A model generated the notes under the pieces. It was not told the DNA's origin, ran no database searches, and saw nothing but the letters and a program-made list of their open reading frames with translations. From NCBI RefSeq assembly GCF_008040165.1, contig NZ_VRUR01000001.1:1321349-1385348 (forward strand): a DNA stretch of 64,000 bases, in the 5' to 3' direction. Source of the stretch: Flagellimonas hymeniacidonis (lineage in GTDB: Bacteria > Bacteroidota > Bacteroidia > Flavobacteriales > Flavobacteriaceae). The translations under genes and the position numbers were made by a program. The number at the start of each line of letters is the position of its first letter. Positions within the stretch are counted from its first letter, which is position 1. This document shows, piece by piece, positions 53,021-62,134 of this stretch.

Positions 53021-54883
53021 CTACTGGATTTCCTCCGCTTCCTTAAGGTTTTCCTTTATCCACTCCAGACAAGGCTTAAAGTCTTCAAAAATATGTTCTT
53101 CGGGAATTAGATCTGGAATAATATCAATACGTTGCATCATATATTTTGGCTGTTCCAAGATTCCTACAAGCAAGACGGTTATCCCCTTCCTTTTTAAATC
53201 TTGTAAAACATCTTCCATGGCATACAGACCAGATTGGTCCATATACTGCATCCTGCCCATTCTTATAACAACAGAGGATGCCGAATCTGGTATTTGTTCA
53301 GCCAGTTGTTGAAAATCACTCGTAGATCCAAAGAAAAGAGGTCCTTTAATATGTTTGATGAAAACCTCTTCCCTCAGTTTTTTGGGAAAATCTTTCTCAT
53401 CTGCCCAAGCTTGTTCCTTTAAGGGCCTAACATCCGACCTTTTTGCGGTAAGATCACCAATCTTTTTCATAAACATAAGGGAAGCAAAGACCAACCCGAT
53501 TCCTACAGCATATACCAAGTTCCAGATGGAGGATAACACCATAACCACCAACATGATAATAACCTCAGAGCTTAAATTTAATGGCCCTAGTTTTATATCC
53601 TTTGGTAAATATGGAATGGCTTTTAACCCTCTGTAGTCCATTACCCCAATTCCAACGGTTACCAAAATACCCGCTAAAACAGCAGCTGGGATTTGAGAGG
53701 CGACTGGACCAAGTGCCAATAATATAACAAGTAAGAGTACACCAGCTATCATACCAGATAATCTAGTTTTACCACCAGAATTAATGTTCACTACTGTTCT
53801 TATTGTGGCCCCCGCGCCAGGAATACCTCCGAAGATGGCAGCAATACTGTTTCCAATTCCCTGACCTACCAATTCTTTATTGGGCTTGTGTTTGGTCTGC
53901 GTCATGTTGTCCGCCACAACTGATGTTAAAAGAGAATCAATAGCTCCTAAAAGTGACAAGGTTAAGGCTGTGAATATATAGGGGGCGATAGCGCCGAATT
54001 TAAATCCTGTGAAAATTTCAAGATTTGGAATGGGAAGACCGCTTGGGATTTCCTCAATGGGGCGATAAGGCAATCCAAAGCCATATGCAGCACCGGAAAC
54101 AACAATTAAAGCTACTAATGTACTTGGAACCGCGGTAGTAACCCGCTTAAAACCGTATATGATGAAAATAGTGGCCAAGGCAAGGCCCAGTTCCAACCAA
54201 ATAATACTTTTTAAAGCTCTTGGCAATACTCTAAATGTTCCTATCACTCCTGAAGCCTCTTTTGCTGCCAAGGTCTTTGCTTCTTTTTGCATATCTGCCG
54301 GAGTGATTTCACCAGCCCTTCTAATGGTCTCTTCAAAATCCTCTAAAACCAAAATTCCCTCACCAGCTTCTTCTTTCAGAATATTTTCAAGAATTTCTTC
54401 TTCTGCATCAGCCTTAAAACGACTCACATATTCTGCATCTTCTTTTGGGTAATAACCAACCGCAGGAAGAATCTGTGTCACCAAGATAATTACACCTATG
54501 GCAGTCATAAACCCTGAGACCACTGGATATGGAATATATTTTATATACTTTCCAAGGCCCATTAGGCCAAGTCCAATTTGCATGATACCTGCTAAAAGGA
54601 AAACAGCTAAAATTATAGGTAATGCTTTAGCAACATCACCATCATGAACAGCCAAAATACCAGCAATAATGACCATGCTCACAGCGGTCATAGGCGCAGT
54701 AGGCCCAGATATTTGGGTATTTGTACCACCAAAAAGAGCTGCAAAAAAACTAATAAAAATAGCTCCGTATAAACCGGCACTTGGACCAAGACCAGAGCTA
54801 ACACCAAATGCCAACGCCAAGGGAAGAGCAACAATTCCTGCTGTAATTCCACCAAATAAATCTCCTCTAAAATGTTTGAACAT
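53021..54883 (-). CDS. SulP-family anion transporter with STAS domain and an extra loop
   Basis: A 620-residue transporter. The membrane part begins FRGDLFGGITAGIVALPLAL and includes FGGTNTQISGPTAPMTAVSM, the family's pore motif. A STAS domain is at the end (about 505-605). Between helices, residues about 146-225 hold an unusual acidic insertion (EDAEYVSRFKADAEEEILEN) not seen in the shorter paralogue encoded upstream. SulP proteins carry sulfate or bicarbonate; with a carbonic anhydrase next to it, bicarbonate is the better guess. Confidence 0.85.
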   Translation of the reverse strand: MFKHFRGDLFGGITAGIVALPLALAFGVSSGLGPSAGLYGAIFISFFAALFGGTNTQISGPTAPMTAVSMVIIAGILAVHDGDVAKALPIILAVFLLAGIMQIGLGLMGLGKYIKYIPYPVVSGFMTAIGVIILVTQILPAVGYYPKEDAEYVSRFKADAEEEILENILKEEAGEGILVLEDFEETIRRAGEITPADMQKEAKTLAAKEASGVIGTFRVLPRALKSIIWLELGLALATIFIIYGFKRVTTAVPSTLVALIVVSGAAYGFGLPYRPIEEIPSGLPIPNLEIFTGFKFGAIAPYIFTALTLSLLGAIDSLLTSVVADNMTQTKHKPNKELVGQGIGNSIAAIFGGIPGAGATIRTVVNINSGGKTRLSGMIAGVLLLVILLALGPVASQIPAAVLAGILVTVGIGVMDYRGLKAIPYLPKDIKLGPLNLSSEVIIMLVVMVLSSIWNLVYAVGIGLVFASLMFMKKIGDLTAKRSDVRPLKEQAWADEKDFPKKLREEVFIKHIKGPLFFGSTSDFQQLAEQIPDSASSVVIRMGRMQYMDQSGLYAMEDVLQDLKRKGITVLLVGILEQPKYMMQRIDIIPDLIPEEHIFEDFKPCLEWIKENLKEAEEIQ

Positions 54884-54937
54884 GGGTATAGATTGGTTAT
54901 AATAGTATTGCTGTCAAGATAATGATTTTGTGCTACT

Positions 54938-54974
54938 AAAAAAGGCCAATGAAATGTTAAACACTGGCCTTTTA
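54938..54974 (-). terminator. Terminator after the carbonic anhydrase gene
   Basis: The stem AAAGGCCA-x-TG / CA-x-TGGCCTTT, with one mismatch, is flanked by A and T runs. It lies between the carbonic anhydrase stop and the start of the 620-residue SulP gene, so the latter is likely transcribed separately. Confidence 0.75.
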
Positions 54975-54994
54975 GAGTTTTTATGGAAAAGGAT

Positions 54995-55621
54995 TTACAT
55001 ATAGGATATTTTTCCGTTTTTAATATCATACATCCCCCCAACAATTAAAATTTCTCCATTGTCTTCCATTTCCTTTAAAACAGGACTTTGGGTTCTTATA
55101 TTTTCAATGGTCAACCGAACATTTTTGTCTGCAACTGCATTTACAAAATCAATATTCTTAGAGGTACGTTCACCTGTATCTGTAGGTTCTTGAACGGCAT
55201 TTACTGCTGGCCTTATTTTGCTTAACAGGGCTGTTAAATTTCCCATTTTAGCATCGTCGCAAGCCCCTTTAACTGCACCACAACTGGTATGGCCAAGCAC
55301 TACAATGATTTTGGTTCCCGCAAGTTTGCATGCAAATTCCATGCTTCCAAGGATATCTTCGTTCACAATATTTCCTGCAACGCGGGCACTAAAAATATCG
55401 CCTACTCCTTGATCAAAAATCAACTCCGCAGAGACCCTAGAATCTATACAACTTAAAATGGTTGCGAACGGGTATTGCCCAGAGGCCGTTTCTGCTACTT
55501 GTTCCAAGAGATCTCTATCTGTTTGGTTTTTTTCAACAAAGCGCTTATTGCCTTCTTTTAACAACTCCCAAGCGGTATTGGGGTTTAAGGCGGATTGTGT
55601 TTCTTTTGTATGTGTTATCAT
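54995..55621 (-). CDS. Beta-class carbonic anhydrase
   Basis: A 208-residue enzyme. Zinc ligands are Cys58 (ILSCIDSRV), His111 and Cys114 (LGHTSCGAVKGA), with the Asp60-Arg62 dyad. SARVAGNIVNEDILGSMEFA is the conserved middle. It interconverts CO2 and bicarbonate. It lies between two SulP transporter genes, 10 bp after the upstream one, which suggests bicarbonate uptake and supply, for example for carboxylases. Confidence 0.92.
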   Translation of the reverse strand: MITHTKETQSALNPNTAWELLKEGNKRFVEKNQTDRDLLEQVAETASGQYPFATILSCIDSRVSAELIFDQGVGDIFSARVAGNIVNEDILGSMEFACKLAGTKIIVVLGHTSCGAVKGACDDAKMGNLTALLSKIRPAVNAVQEPTDTGERTSKNIDFVNAVADKNVRLTIENIRTQSPVLKEMEDNGEILIVGGMYDIKNGKISYM

Positions 55622-55631
55622 CCTTTTTATT

Positions 55632-57212
55632 TTATGCCGATTTTGGCCTTAGGTTAAAAAATTCTATATAACTAGCAGGGTTCTCAACGATACCTCGTTC
55701 TGATACCAATTTGATATCGATGTTTCGATTTTGGGCTTTTTCGGAGAAATCTTCGAGGATTTCAACAATATCATTATCTAAATAGCGGGTTTTTCTAACA
55801 TCCAATTCAAGATATGAATTTTCAGGAAGACTATCCAATTCTTTTAAGATGGCTCCTTTGTTAAAGAAAGTTACTTCTTCTGCTAGGGTCATTTTAATTT
55901 TATGAACGCCATTACTCTTGTCTTCAATATGAAGGAAATGTGAGTTTTGATAGCTTTTTATCAGTATCACTACAATACCTACGGCAAGTCCAAGACCTAT
56001 TCCAATAAGTAAATCGGTAAATACTATTCCAACAACGGTAACCGTAAAGGGAATAAATTGTTTCCATCCTAAATTGTACATTTTTTTGAATAGTCCTGGT
56101 TTTGCCAATTTGTACCCAACAATAAACAGGATTGCTGCTAAAACGGACAATGGAATCATATTCAACAGTTTTGGAATTAGCATTACTGAGATTAAAAGGA
56201 AAAAACCATGGATTATGGCAGATGCCTTTGTTCTACCTCCAGATTGGATATTGGCGGAGCTGCGCACAATTACTTGGGTCACGGGTAATCCACCAAGCAT
56301 ACCGGAAATACTGTTTCCTACTCCCTGAGCAAACAGTTCTTTATTGGTAGGGGTAGTTCTTTTATATGGATCTAGTTTATCGGTTGCTTCAACACAAAGC
56401 AGGGTCTCTAAACTAGCGACTAGTGCTATAGTAAAGGCGGTAATCCATATTTCGGGCCTTCCTATAACGGCAAAATTTGGAAAGCTTAAAAGGTTTCCAA
56501 AAGATTCAATACTGTCCGGAATTGGAACACTTACCAAGTGATCACTTGATATAGAAAGCGACTGGTGGTCTTTGGTAAAGACATAGTATAAGATTCCAAT
56601 TACAACAGCGACCAAAGGACCCTGAACCAGCTGAAAAACTTTAGATTTCTTACTCAGTACTTTGTCCCAAAGTACAAGAATCAATAACGCCATAACAGCA
56701 ACAAAAGTTGCTCCAGGGCTTATGAAGTTGATAGCATTAATAATTTCGCTAAAGGTGTTTTCTCCATCTACTTGGAAAAAAGCAAAATCTCCTTCAGGAT
56801 TGGAGTCATAGCCAAAGAAGTGTGGAATCTGCTTTAGAATAATTATTATTCCAATCCCTGTTAGCATTCCCTTAATAACGGAAGAAGGAAAATAATAGGC
56901 AATTACTCCAGCTTTTAGAATGCTGAAAATAATTTGAATCAAACCTCCTAGCACAACGGCGACTAGAAAGTTCTCGAAACCACCCAAGGTTCCAATTGCG
57001 GTCAATACTATCGCGGCCAGACCGGCGGCTGGTCCACTTACTCCAATTTGGGAGCCACTTAAAGCACCAACAACAATTCCACCAATTATTCCTGCGATTA
57101 AGCCTGAAAATAAGGGTGCGCCACTGGCAAGGGCAATACCAAGACAAAGAGGTAGTGCCACAAAGAATACGACAATACTTGCCGGCAAGTCATTTTTTAT
57201 ATACTTGAACAT
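55632..57212 (-). CDS. SulP-family anion transporter (probable bicarbonate)
   Basis: A 526-residue transporter. The N-terminus (FKYIKNDLPASIVVFFVALP, LCLGIALASGAPLFSGLIAG) and the pore motif SGSQIGVSGPAAGLAAIVLT are typical, and a STAS domain is present at about 420-520. With the downstream carbonic anhydrase gene 10 bp away, the pair looks like one operon for inorganic carbon uptake. Sulfate transport cannot be excluded. Confidence 0.88.
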   Translation of the reverse strand: MFKYIKNDLPASIVVFFVALPLCLGIALASGAPLFSGLIAGIIGGIVVGALSGSQIGVSGPAAGLAAIVLTAIGTLGGFENFLVAVVLGGLIQIIFSILKAGVIAYYFPSSVIKGMLTGIGIIIILKQIPHFFGYDSNPEGDFAFFQVDGENTFSEIINAINFISPGATFVAVMALLILVLWDKVLSKKSKVFQLVQGPLVAVVIGILYYVFTKDHQSLSISSDHLVSVPIPDSIESFGNLLSFPNFAVIGRPEIWITAFTIALVASLETLLCVEATDKLDPYKRTTPTNKELFAQGVGNSISGMLGGLPVTQVIVRSSANIQSGGRTKASAIIHGFFLLISVMLIPKLLNMIPLSVLAAILFIVGYKLAKPGLFKKMYNLGWKQFIPFTVTVVGIVFTDLLIGIGLGLAVGIVVILIKSYQNSHFLHIEDKSNGVHKIKMTLAEEVTFFNKGAILKELDSLPENSYLELDVRKTRYLDNDIVEILEDFSEKAQNRNIDIKLVSERGIVENPASYIEFFNLRPKSA

Positions 57213-57288
57213 GATAAAGAAGTTAGGCCTTCAAACGTAACTACTTGATTGAAGACGGTTAGAAATTGATTAAAATAAAATTGAGATA

Positions 57289-57618
57289 TTAAACCAATTC
57301 CCGGGGAGGAGGGAGGAGTATTTCAGCTTTAAAATCTGAGTTGGAAAAAACATATCTGCTAAAGCCTTGATCCTGGTTCAGCAAGTATAAACTGTTGGAT
57401 GGGGAAGAGTCATCTAAGAACAAGTTTTTTTCATCGAACTTTTTTTCAGACTCTTTTTCTTTGTTTTTTTCTTCTTCACCAGAATCGACAAGTACGGCGA
57501 TGTCGAATTCCTCGTCTATTAAAGGCGCAAGAGATGGTGCCAATATGGAAAATATTAGCATCATGGCGATTAATGGAAATGCTATGGTCTTTAGCACTAG
57601 TTTGTTGTTTTGCATCAA
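57289..57618 (-). CDS. Small secreted or membrane-anchored protein, function unknown
   Basis: A 109-residue protein with an N-terminal hydrophobic helix (TIAFPLIAMMLIFSILAPSL) and a charged, lysine/glutamate-rich middle (SGEEEKNKEKESEKKFDEKN), ending PPPRELV. I recognise no family. It is placed between the transporter genes and the Bat operon, with own spacing on both sides (76 bp and 38 bp). Confidence 0.6.
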   Translation of the reverse strand: MMQNNKLVLKTIAFPLIAMMLIFSILAPSLAPLIDEEFDIAVLVDSGEEEKNKEKESEKKFDEKNLFLDDSSPSNSLYLLNQDQGFSRYVFSNSDFKAEILLPPPRELV

Positions 57619-57656
57619 AAATAATAGTAAAGCTATTGTTTTCTGTTAAATAAATT

Positions 57657-58424
57657 TTAAAAATCCTTCAACAATCTCAAATTTTGGTCCGTTAACCATC
57701 CCGTTTGCCCATCGGAGAGCTTTATTTTTTTCCAATCATTGAGTTCTTCCAGTACATTGACTTTGGTTCCTTCGTGTAAGGTAAAAACAACTTCACTATT
57801 GTTATTGGGTTCTGAGGTAATTTTGACTTCTTTGCTAAAGATAATGGCGGGGTTATCCATCTTAAACTCTCTATACTGTAGATAGGCAATCAAAATGCAC
57901 AGCACTCCTAAAATCAGTGACGATATGCTGGCAATAAAGGCTATTCTTTTTTGTGTAGCAAATCGAAGGAAAAAATAAGATAGATAGGCCAAAACAAACA
58001 ACATTACAAGGGTCACTGCTAAGTAAGCCCATTGGTCAAAAGAGAGTAGATTAACGAAATTATTATACAATTGTGCAAGCTCGGTTCTAGGCATTTTCTC
58101 TACGGCATCTAACCGCATATTTTGGGCATACCCCAAATTATTTAGAATTTCGCTATCGTTTGGCTTTAGCAATAGGGCTTTTTCATAATAAAAAATACTT
58201 GGCCCTATGGCGTTAAGTTTGTAATGACAGTTCCCCAGATTGAAATAGAGCTCTGCAGAATGTTCTCCATTTTTAATAATTTGCTCGTAATTCTCAATAG
58301 CTTTAGTATACTCTCCTTTATTATATTTTTCCGTTGCTTCTGTAAAAAGTGAATTATTCTGGGAAGCTCCAAGATTAAAGCAAAGGATGCAAACAATAAA
58401 GGCAGCTACATATCTCATTTTCAT
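57657..58424 (-). CDS. batE: BatE-like TPR and SH3 protein
   Basis: A 255-residue protein. A signal peptide (MRYVAAFIVCILCFNLGASQ) is followed by TPR repeats at about 28-105 (YNKGEYTKAIENYEQIIKNG, AELYFNLGNCHYKLNAIGPS, IFYYEKALLLKPNDSEILNN), then two membrane helices (AVTLVMLFVLAYLSYFF; ISSLILGVLCILIAYLQY) and a C-terminal SH3-like domain (VNVLEELNDWKKIKLSDGQT, then GWLTDQNLRLL). Last gene of the Bat operon. Its start overlaps the batD stop by ATGA. Confidence 0.82.
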   Translation of the reverse strand: MKMRYVAAFIVCILCFNLGASQNNSLFTEATEKYNKGEYTKAIENYEQIIKNGEHSAELYFNLGNCHYKLNAIGPSIFYYEKALLLKPNDSEILNNLGYAQNMRLDAVEKMPRTELAQLYNNFVNLLSFDQWAYLAVTLVMLFVLAYLSYFFLRFATQKRIAFIASISSLILGVLCILIAYLQYREFKMDNPAIIFSKEVKITSEPNNNSEVVFTLHEGTKVNVLEELNDWKKIKLSDGQTGWLTDQNLRLLKDF

Positions 58425-60205
58425 AACTGTTTGTCCAATTTAGAGATTACTTCACTTGCTTTTTGATAATCATTCTGCATTTGTACATCGGAAAAAGGAC
58501 TATACCTGGCCATTTCACAACTTGTAAGAAGACCTATAAATCCATTCATACTATCCACATCTACCTTTCTATCAGTCAAAATAGTGGTGATTTTCTCCTT
58601 GCTAAATTCTGAAGTTTCGATTTTCAGCTTTGCTTTTAGATAATTATGCAATCCTTTTTCCAAGGCAACATAAAAGGCTTCTTTATTACCTAGTTCTTTT
58701 TTTGCAGTGGAAAGGTATTTTTTCGCCAATTTGTTGGCCCGCTTGATTTTGTTTCCTGCGACATCACTGGCAATAGCCTCTCTCTTTTTAAAAGAAACTA
58801 CAGCAATGGGAATTAATAATAATGGTAGAATGAGCATAAAATAAAATCGGTTTGAACCAAAGAAGTAATTTGCCCCTATTTTGTTAAGGTTTGGACTCAG
58901 TTTTATGAAGTGAAATTGCTTTCCTGTTGGCACAACAAGTTGCTTGTTACTAGTTGAGGAGACGGCATTGTTTGAAGTTGCTCCAACGGGTCCTTCCATA
59001 ACTTCAATATTAATTTCTTCTGAAGTCAAAGTGACATATTTGGAGGTCTTTGGGTTAAAATAGCTGAAGGAAATACTGGGGATTGGATATTTTCCTCTAA
59101 AAGAGGGGACAATGGTGTAATGGTTTGCGACCTTACCTTCCATACCAGAACTTACGGTACGCACATTTTCGTCATACTCAGGCTCATACACTTCAAGTGC
59201 ACTGGGCAGTTCTGGTTCAGGCAATTGAAATAACTTTAGGTTTCCCTTACCAGTAACTTCTACTTTGGCCTGAAGCGATTCTGAGGCATTCAGTTGCTTT
59301 TTGCTCGTCGTTACAGCAAATTCAAAATCACCAACAGCACCACCAAAATTCAAAGGCTTTCCAGCCTCCGGCAAGGCCTTTACGTTTAAGGTACGCCTTC
59401 CTGCTGAAACTGTTTTGGTGGTCTGGGAATAAATCCGACCTCCAAAAAAGTCACGCCTATTCGTAGGGACATCAACGTAAATTTCCAAGGAAAGAGGTTC
59501 AATATCCAACTTGCCAGATTTCTGCGGATAGAGCACAACCCTTTTCAAGACCACAGAAAGATAGGGTTTCCCCTTATAGGTAGTATTTTGGGGTTTGGGT
59601 TTGGAAACGGGGATATCCTGACTCCAAAAATTATTGTATTTAGGATTATCTAACGGCCTATAATTGGTAACGCGAATATCTTGACCCACATATAATTTAT
59701 ACACCACGGTCACCGCTTCATTTAGATAAGGATTTCCCTTGGAAACTTCAGCAACCAAATGCAGGCTTTCATCGGCAACATCGTCCACGGTTTTTTCATC
59801 GCTAGGTTTATCCACTGCAGCTGTTACCTCTACGGTCTTGGGTAATGTTTTATAGGTTTGGCCACTAATTTCAATGGTGGCCTGCTTTATGGTAAATTTT
59901 CCTCTGGAGGTAGGGACCAAAATATAGGAATAGGATTTTGAAAAACTACGCTTTCCATTAATCCATGAAGAACTGATTGATTGTGAAGGCCCCATGACCA
60001 CTTTAAAACCATCGAAGGCCGGTGGGCTAAAGTTGTCCCCATCTTTATTCATGGTAAACTCAACTCTAAGCCGCTCATTAATACCCAATTTTTCTTTGCT
60101 GAGCTTTATTTCAAAGGAAACTTCATTTTCTTGCGCATAAGAAATACTGCCCAACAACAGGCATGCACTCAAAAAAATAAAAAATTTAACCTTCAACAGC
60201 TGCAT
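58421..60205 (-). CDS. batD: BatD protein
   Basis: A 594-residue exported protein. A signal peptide (MQLLKVKFFIFLSACLLLGS) is followed by Ig-like beta-rich repeats (VSFEIKLSKEKLGINERLRV; FEFAVTTSKKQLNASESLQA), a single membrane helix (FYFMLILPLLLIPIAVVSFK) and a cytoplasmic helical tail. BatD is a conserved member of the aerotolerance operon and is thought to be a periplasmic scaffold. Its ATG (60203-60205) overlaps the batC stop as TGATG. A TTG at 60211 is not preferred. Confidence 0.88.
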   Translation of the reverse strand: MQLLKVKFFIFLSACLLLGSISYAQENEVSFEIKLSKEKLGINERLRVEFTMNKDGDNFSPPAFDGFKVVMGPSQSISSSWINGKRSFSKSYSYILVPTSRGKFTIKQATIEISGQTYKTLPKTVEVTAAVDKPSDEKTVDDVADESLHLVAEVSKGNPYLNEAVTVVYKLYVGQDIRVTNYRPLDNPKYNNFWSQDIPVSKPKPQNTTYKGKPYLSVVLKRVVLYPQKSGKLDIEPLSLEIYVDVPTNRRDFFGGRIYSQTTKTVSAGRRTLNVKALPEAGKPLNFGGAVGDFEFAVTTSKKQLNASESLQAKVEVTGKGNLKLFQLPEPELPSALEVYEPEYDENVRTVSSGMEGKVANHYTIVPSFRGKYPIPSISFSYFNPKTSKYVTLTSEEINIEVMEGPVGATSNNAVSSTSNKQLVVPTGKQFHFIKLSPNLNKIGANYFFGSNRFYFMLILPLLLIPIAVVSFKKREAIASDVAGNKIKRANKLAKKYLSTAKKELGNKEAFYVALEKGLHNYLKAKLKIETSEFSKEKITTILTDRKVDVDSMNGFIGLLTSCEMARYSPFSDVQMQNDYQKASEVISKLDKQL

Positions 60206-61101
60206 CACCAATCCTTTTCGTTTTTAATTTTTTTGCCTTTTATCTTTCTTGCTTCCATTTTTTCTTGCACTTTCTTTTCCTCGTTTTGCATCGCTTCTAA
60301 CAGATTTTGAATCTGCTGCTTAGAAAGTTGATTTGGTCTTGGTTGCTTTTTTTGTTCTTCAGGTTGATCTCCTTCGTTAGGCTTCTTTTCCTGTTCTTTC
60401 TTTTTATCTCCTTCACCTTCTTTATTTTCTTCAGGCTTGTTCTCTCCATCATCTCCTTCATCGCCTTTGTCTTTGTTTTCATCTTCATTTTGTTCTCCTT
60501 CATTGTCCTTTTTATTCTCACCTTCGTCGTTCTGATCTTTGTTCTTGTCTTTTTGATCTTCCTGATCCTGCTTGTCCTTATTGTCTTGGTTTTGGTCGTT
60601 CTTTTGTTCGTCTTGTTGCTTTTTTAGCATTTCTTTAGCCAAGGCAAGGTTGTATCGAGTCTCTTCGTCATTTGGATTATTGCGTAAGGATTCTTTGTAA
60701 GCTTCAACCGCTTTTTGATATTCTTTGTTCTTCATGAACACATTGCCCATGTTATGAAAGGCTTTATGTTTTTTTGGTTTTTCAGTGGTTTTTTCACCTG
60801 CTTGTTTAAACCGTCCAAAAGCCTCTCCATAATGCTCTCTGTTGTAATACGCGGTGCCTAGGTTAAAAGGGGCAACGACGTTTTTTTCACTTTTGGAGAT
60901 GGCTCTTCTATAATCCGACTCTGCATTTATAAAGTCATTTGAAATAAGTTGATTGTTTGCATCCCATGTTAGATTTGTAGAAGCGTTAAGCGCTTTTTCC
61001 GCTTCCTTTTGGGCATCGTCTTCATCTTGGGCGTATGAGGTTAACCCAATGAGAAGGAACAGGCAAAATAGTAATCCACTCTTATACATCTTCGTGTTCA
61101 T
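60205..61101 (-). CDS. batC: BatC-like TPR protein with long charged low-complexity tail
   Basis: A 298-residue protein. A signal peptide (SGLLFCLFLLIGLTSYAQ) is followed by TPR repeats at about 50-165 (AESDYRRAISKSEKNVVAPF, NLGTAYYNREHYGEAFGRFK; YQKAVEAYKESLRNNPNDEE). From about residue 168 to 270 the sequence is nearly only K, E, D, N, Q and G (QNDEGENKKDNEGEQNEDEN and similar). It ends in a basic helix that fits BatC proteins. The tail is likely unstructured in the periplasm. The gene overlaps batB by 20 bp, or 8 bp if ATG 61089 is the start. Confidence 0.85.
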   Translation of the reverse strand: MNTKMYKSGLLFCLFLLIGLTSYAQDEDDAQKEAEKALNASTNLTWDANNQLISNDFINAESDYRRAISKSEKNVVAPFNLGTAYYNREHYGEAFGRFKQAGEKTTEKPKKHKAFHNMGNVFMKNKEYQKAVEAYKESLRNNPNDEETRYNLALAKEMLKKQQDEQKNDQNQDNKDKQDQEDQKDKNKDQNDEGENKKDNEGEQNEDENKDKGDEGDDGENKPEENKEGEGDKKKEQEKKPNEGDQPEEQKKQPRPNQLSKQQIQNLLEAMQNEEKKVQEKMEARKIKGKKIKNEKDW

Positions 61102-62128
61102 TAAAAAGATTTAGCTTTTTCAACCACTTTGTTTTTTTGTCTAAAAGGAAGATATCCAAAAATAAAAAGAAAAGACCTATGCCCAAGAACCATTGAAATT
61201 GGTCCTTATATTCGGCAAATTGCTTGGCTTCAAATTCTTTTTTATCCATCTGATTTAGTTGTTCTTTTATATACTCCACAGCATTTTCTGTATTGGAACC
61301 ATCAATATATTCTCCATTTCCTTCGCTGGATATTTCTGATAGAACAGCCTCATTCAGTTTGGTGATGACCACCTCACCTTTATTGTCTTTTTTCAAACTT
61401 TCCACAACACCATTTCTTTTGATAGGAATGGGAGCTCCCTTTGGTTTTCCAACACCAATTGTAAAAATGCGGATACCATTTTTTACAGCGTTGTCCACTG
61501 CATCAATAGTAGATCGTTCTGAATGATCTTCACCATCAGAAACTATAAACAGTACCCTGTTGGTTTGTTCAGAATCGTCATAATAAGTACTTGCTAAATC
61601 TATCGCTGCATTTATTGCGGTTCCTTGAGATGAAAGCATATCTGTATTCATGCTTTGCAAGAACATTTTAGCAGCCCCATAATCCGTAGTAATGGGTAAT
61701 TGAGGGTATGCTTGACCGGCATAGGCAATTATTCCAATACGGTCACTGGCTAATTGATTAATGATTTCAGAAACCAATCTTTTTGCTTTTTCAATTCGGT
61801 TTGGTGCAATATCCTCGGCCAACATACTTTTAGAGACGTCAACAGCAAAAACAATATCGACCCCTTCCCGTTTTACGGTTTCCAGCTTGGTTCCAATTTT
61901 TGGATTTACAAGACCAATAATTAAAAAGGCGAGCCCCAAGGAAAGAAAAATCAGTTTTAACGCTGATTTAAAACTTGATTTATTTGGTGCCAGTCGTTTT
62001 AAGAGCTTGGTGTCCGCAAAATGACGCTGGGTTCTTTTTTTCCATACCTGAAGAAAGAAAAAAGCAACAACCATCACTGGGATGATGGCCAATAGGTAGA
62101 AATATATTTTTTCGTCCAGCTGAATCAT
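61082..62128 (-). CDS. batB: BatB protein, VWA domain
   Basis: A 348-residue membrane protein. N-terminal membrane helices (YLLAIIPVMVVAFFFLQVW; LIFLSLGLAFLIIGLV) are followed by a von Willebrand A domain with the metal-ion-dependent adhesion site D97-x-S99-x-S101 (FAVDVSKSMLAED), and a later T in LPITTDYGAA. A C-terminal helix (FLGIGLFFLFLDIFLL) anchors it. The VWA domain faces the periplasm and probably binds the other Bat proteins. Confidence 0.9.
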   Translation of the reverse strand: MIQLDEKIYFYLLAIIPVMVVAFFFLQVWKKRTQRHFADTKLLKRLAPNKSSFKSALKLIFLSLGLAFLIIGLVNPKIGTKLETVKREGVDIVFAVDVSKSMLAEDIAPNRIEKAKRLVSEIINQLASDRIGIIAYAGQAYPQLPITTDYGAAKMFLQSMNTDMLSSQGTAINAAIDLASTYYDDSEQTNRVLFIVSDGEDHSERSTIDAVDNAVKNGIRIFTIGVGKPKGAPIPIKRNGVVESLKKDNKGEVVITKLNEAVLSEISSEGNGEYIDGSNTENAVEYIKEQLNQMDKKEFEAKQFAEYKDQFQWFLGIGLFFLFLDIFLLDKKTKWLKKLNLFNEHEDV

Positions 62129-62134
62129 TCTTCT

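Noticed and set aside
60307..60627. Plus-strand hydrophobic frame of 106 residues
   Set aside because: It is the complement of the Lys/Glu-rich batC tail, which gives Leu/Phe/Val-rich nonsense.
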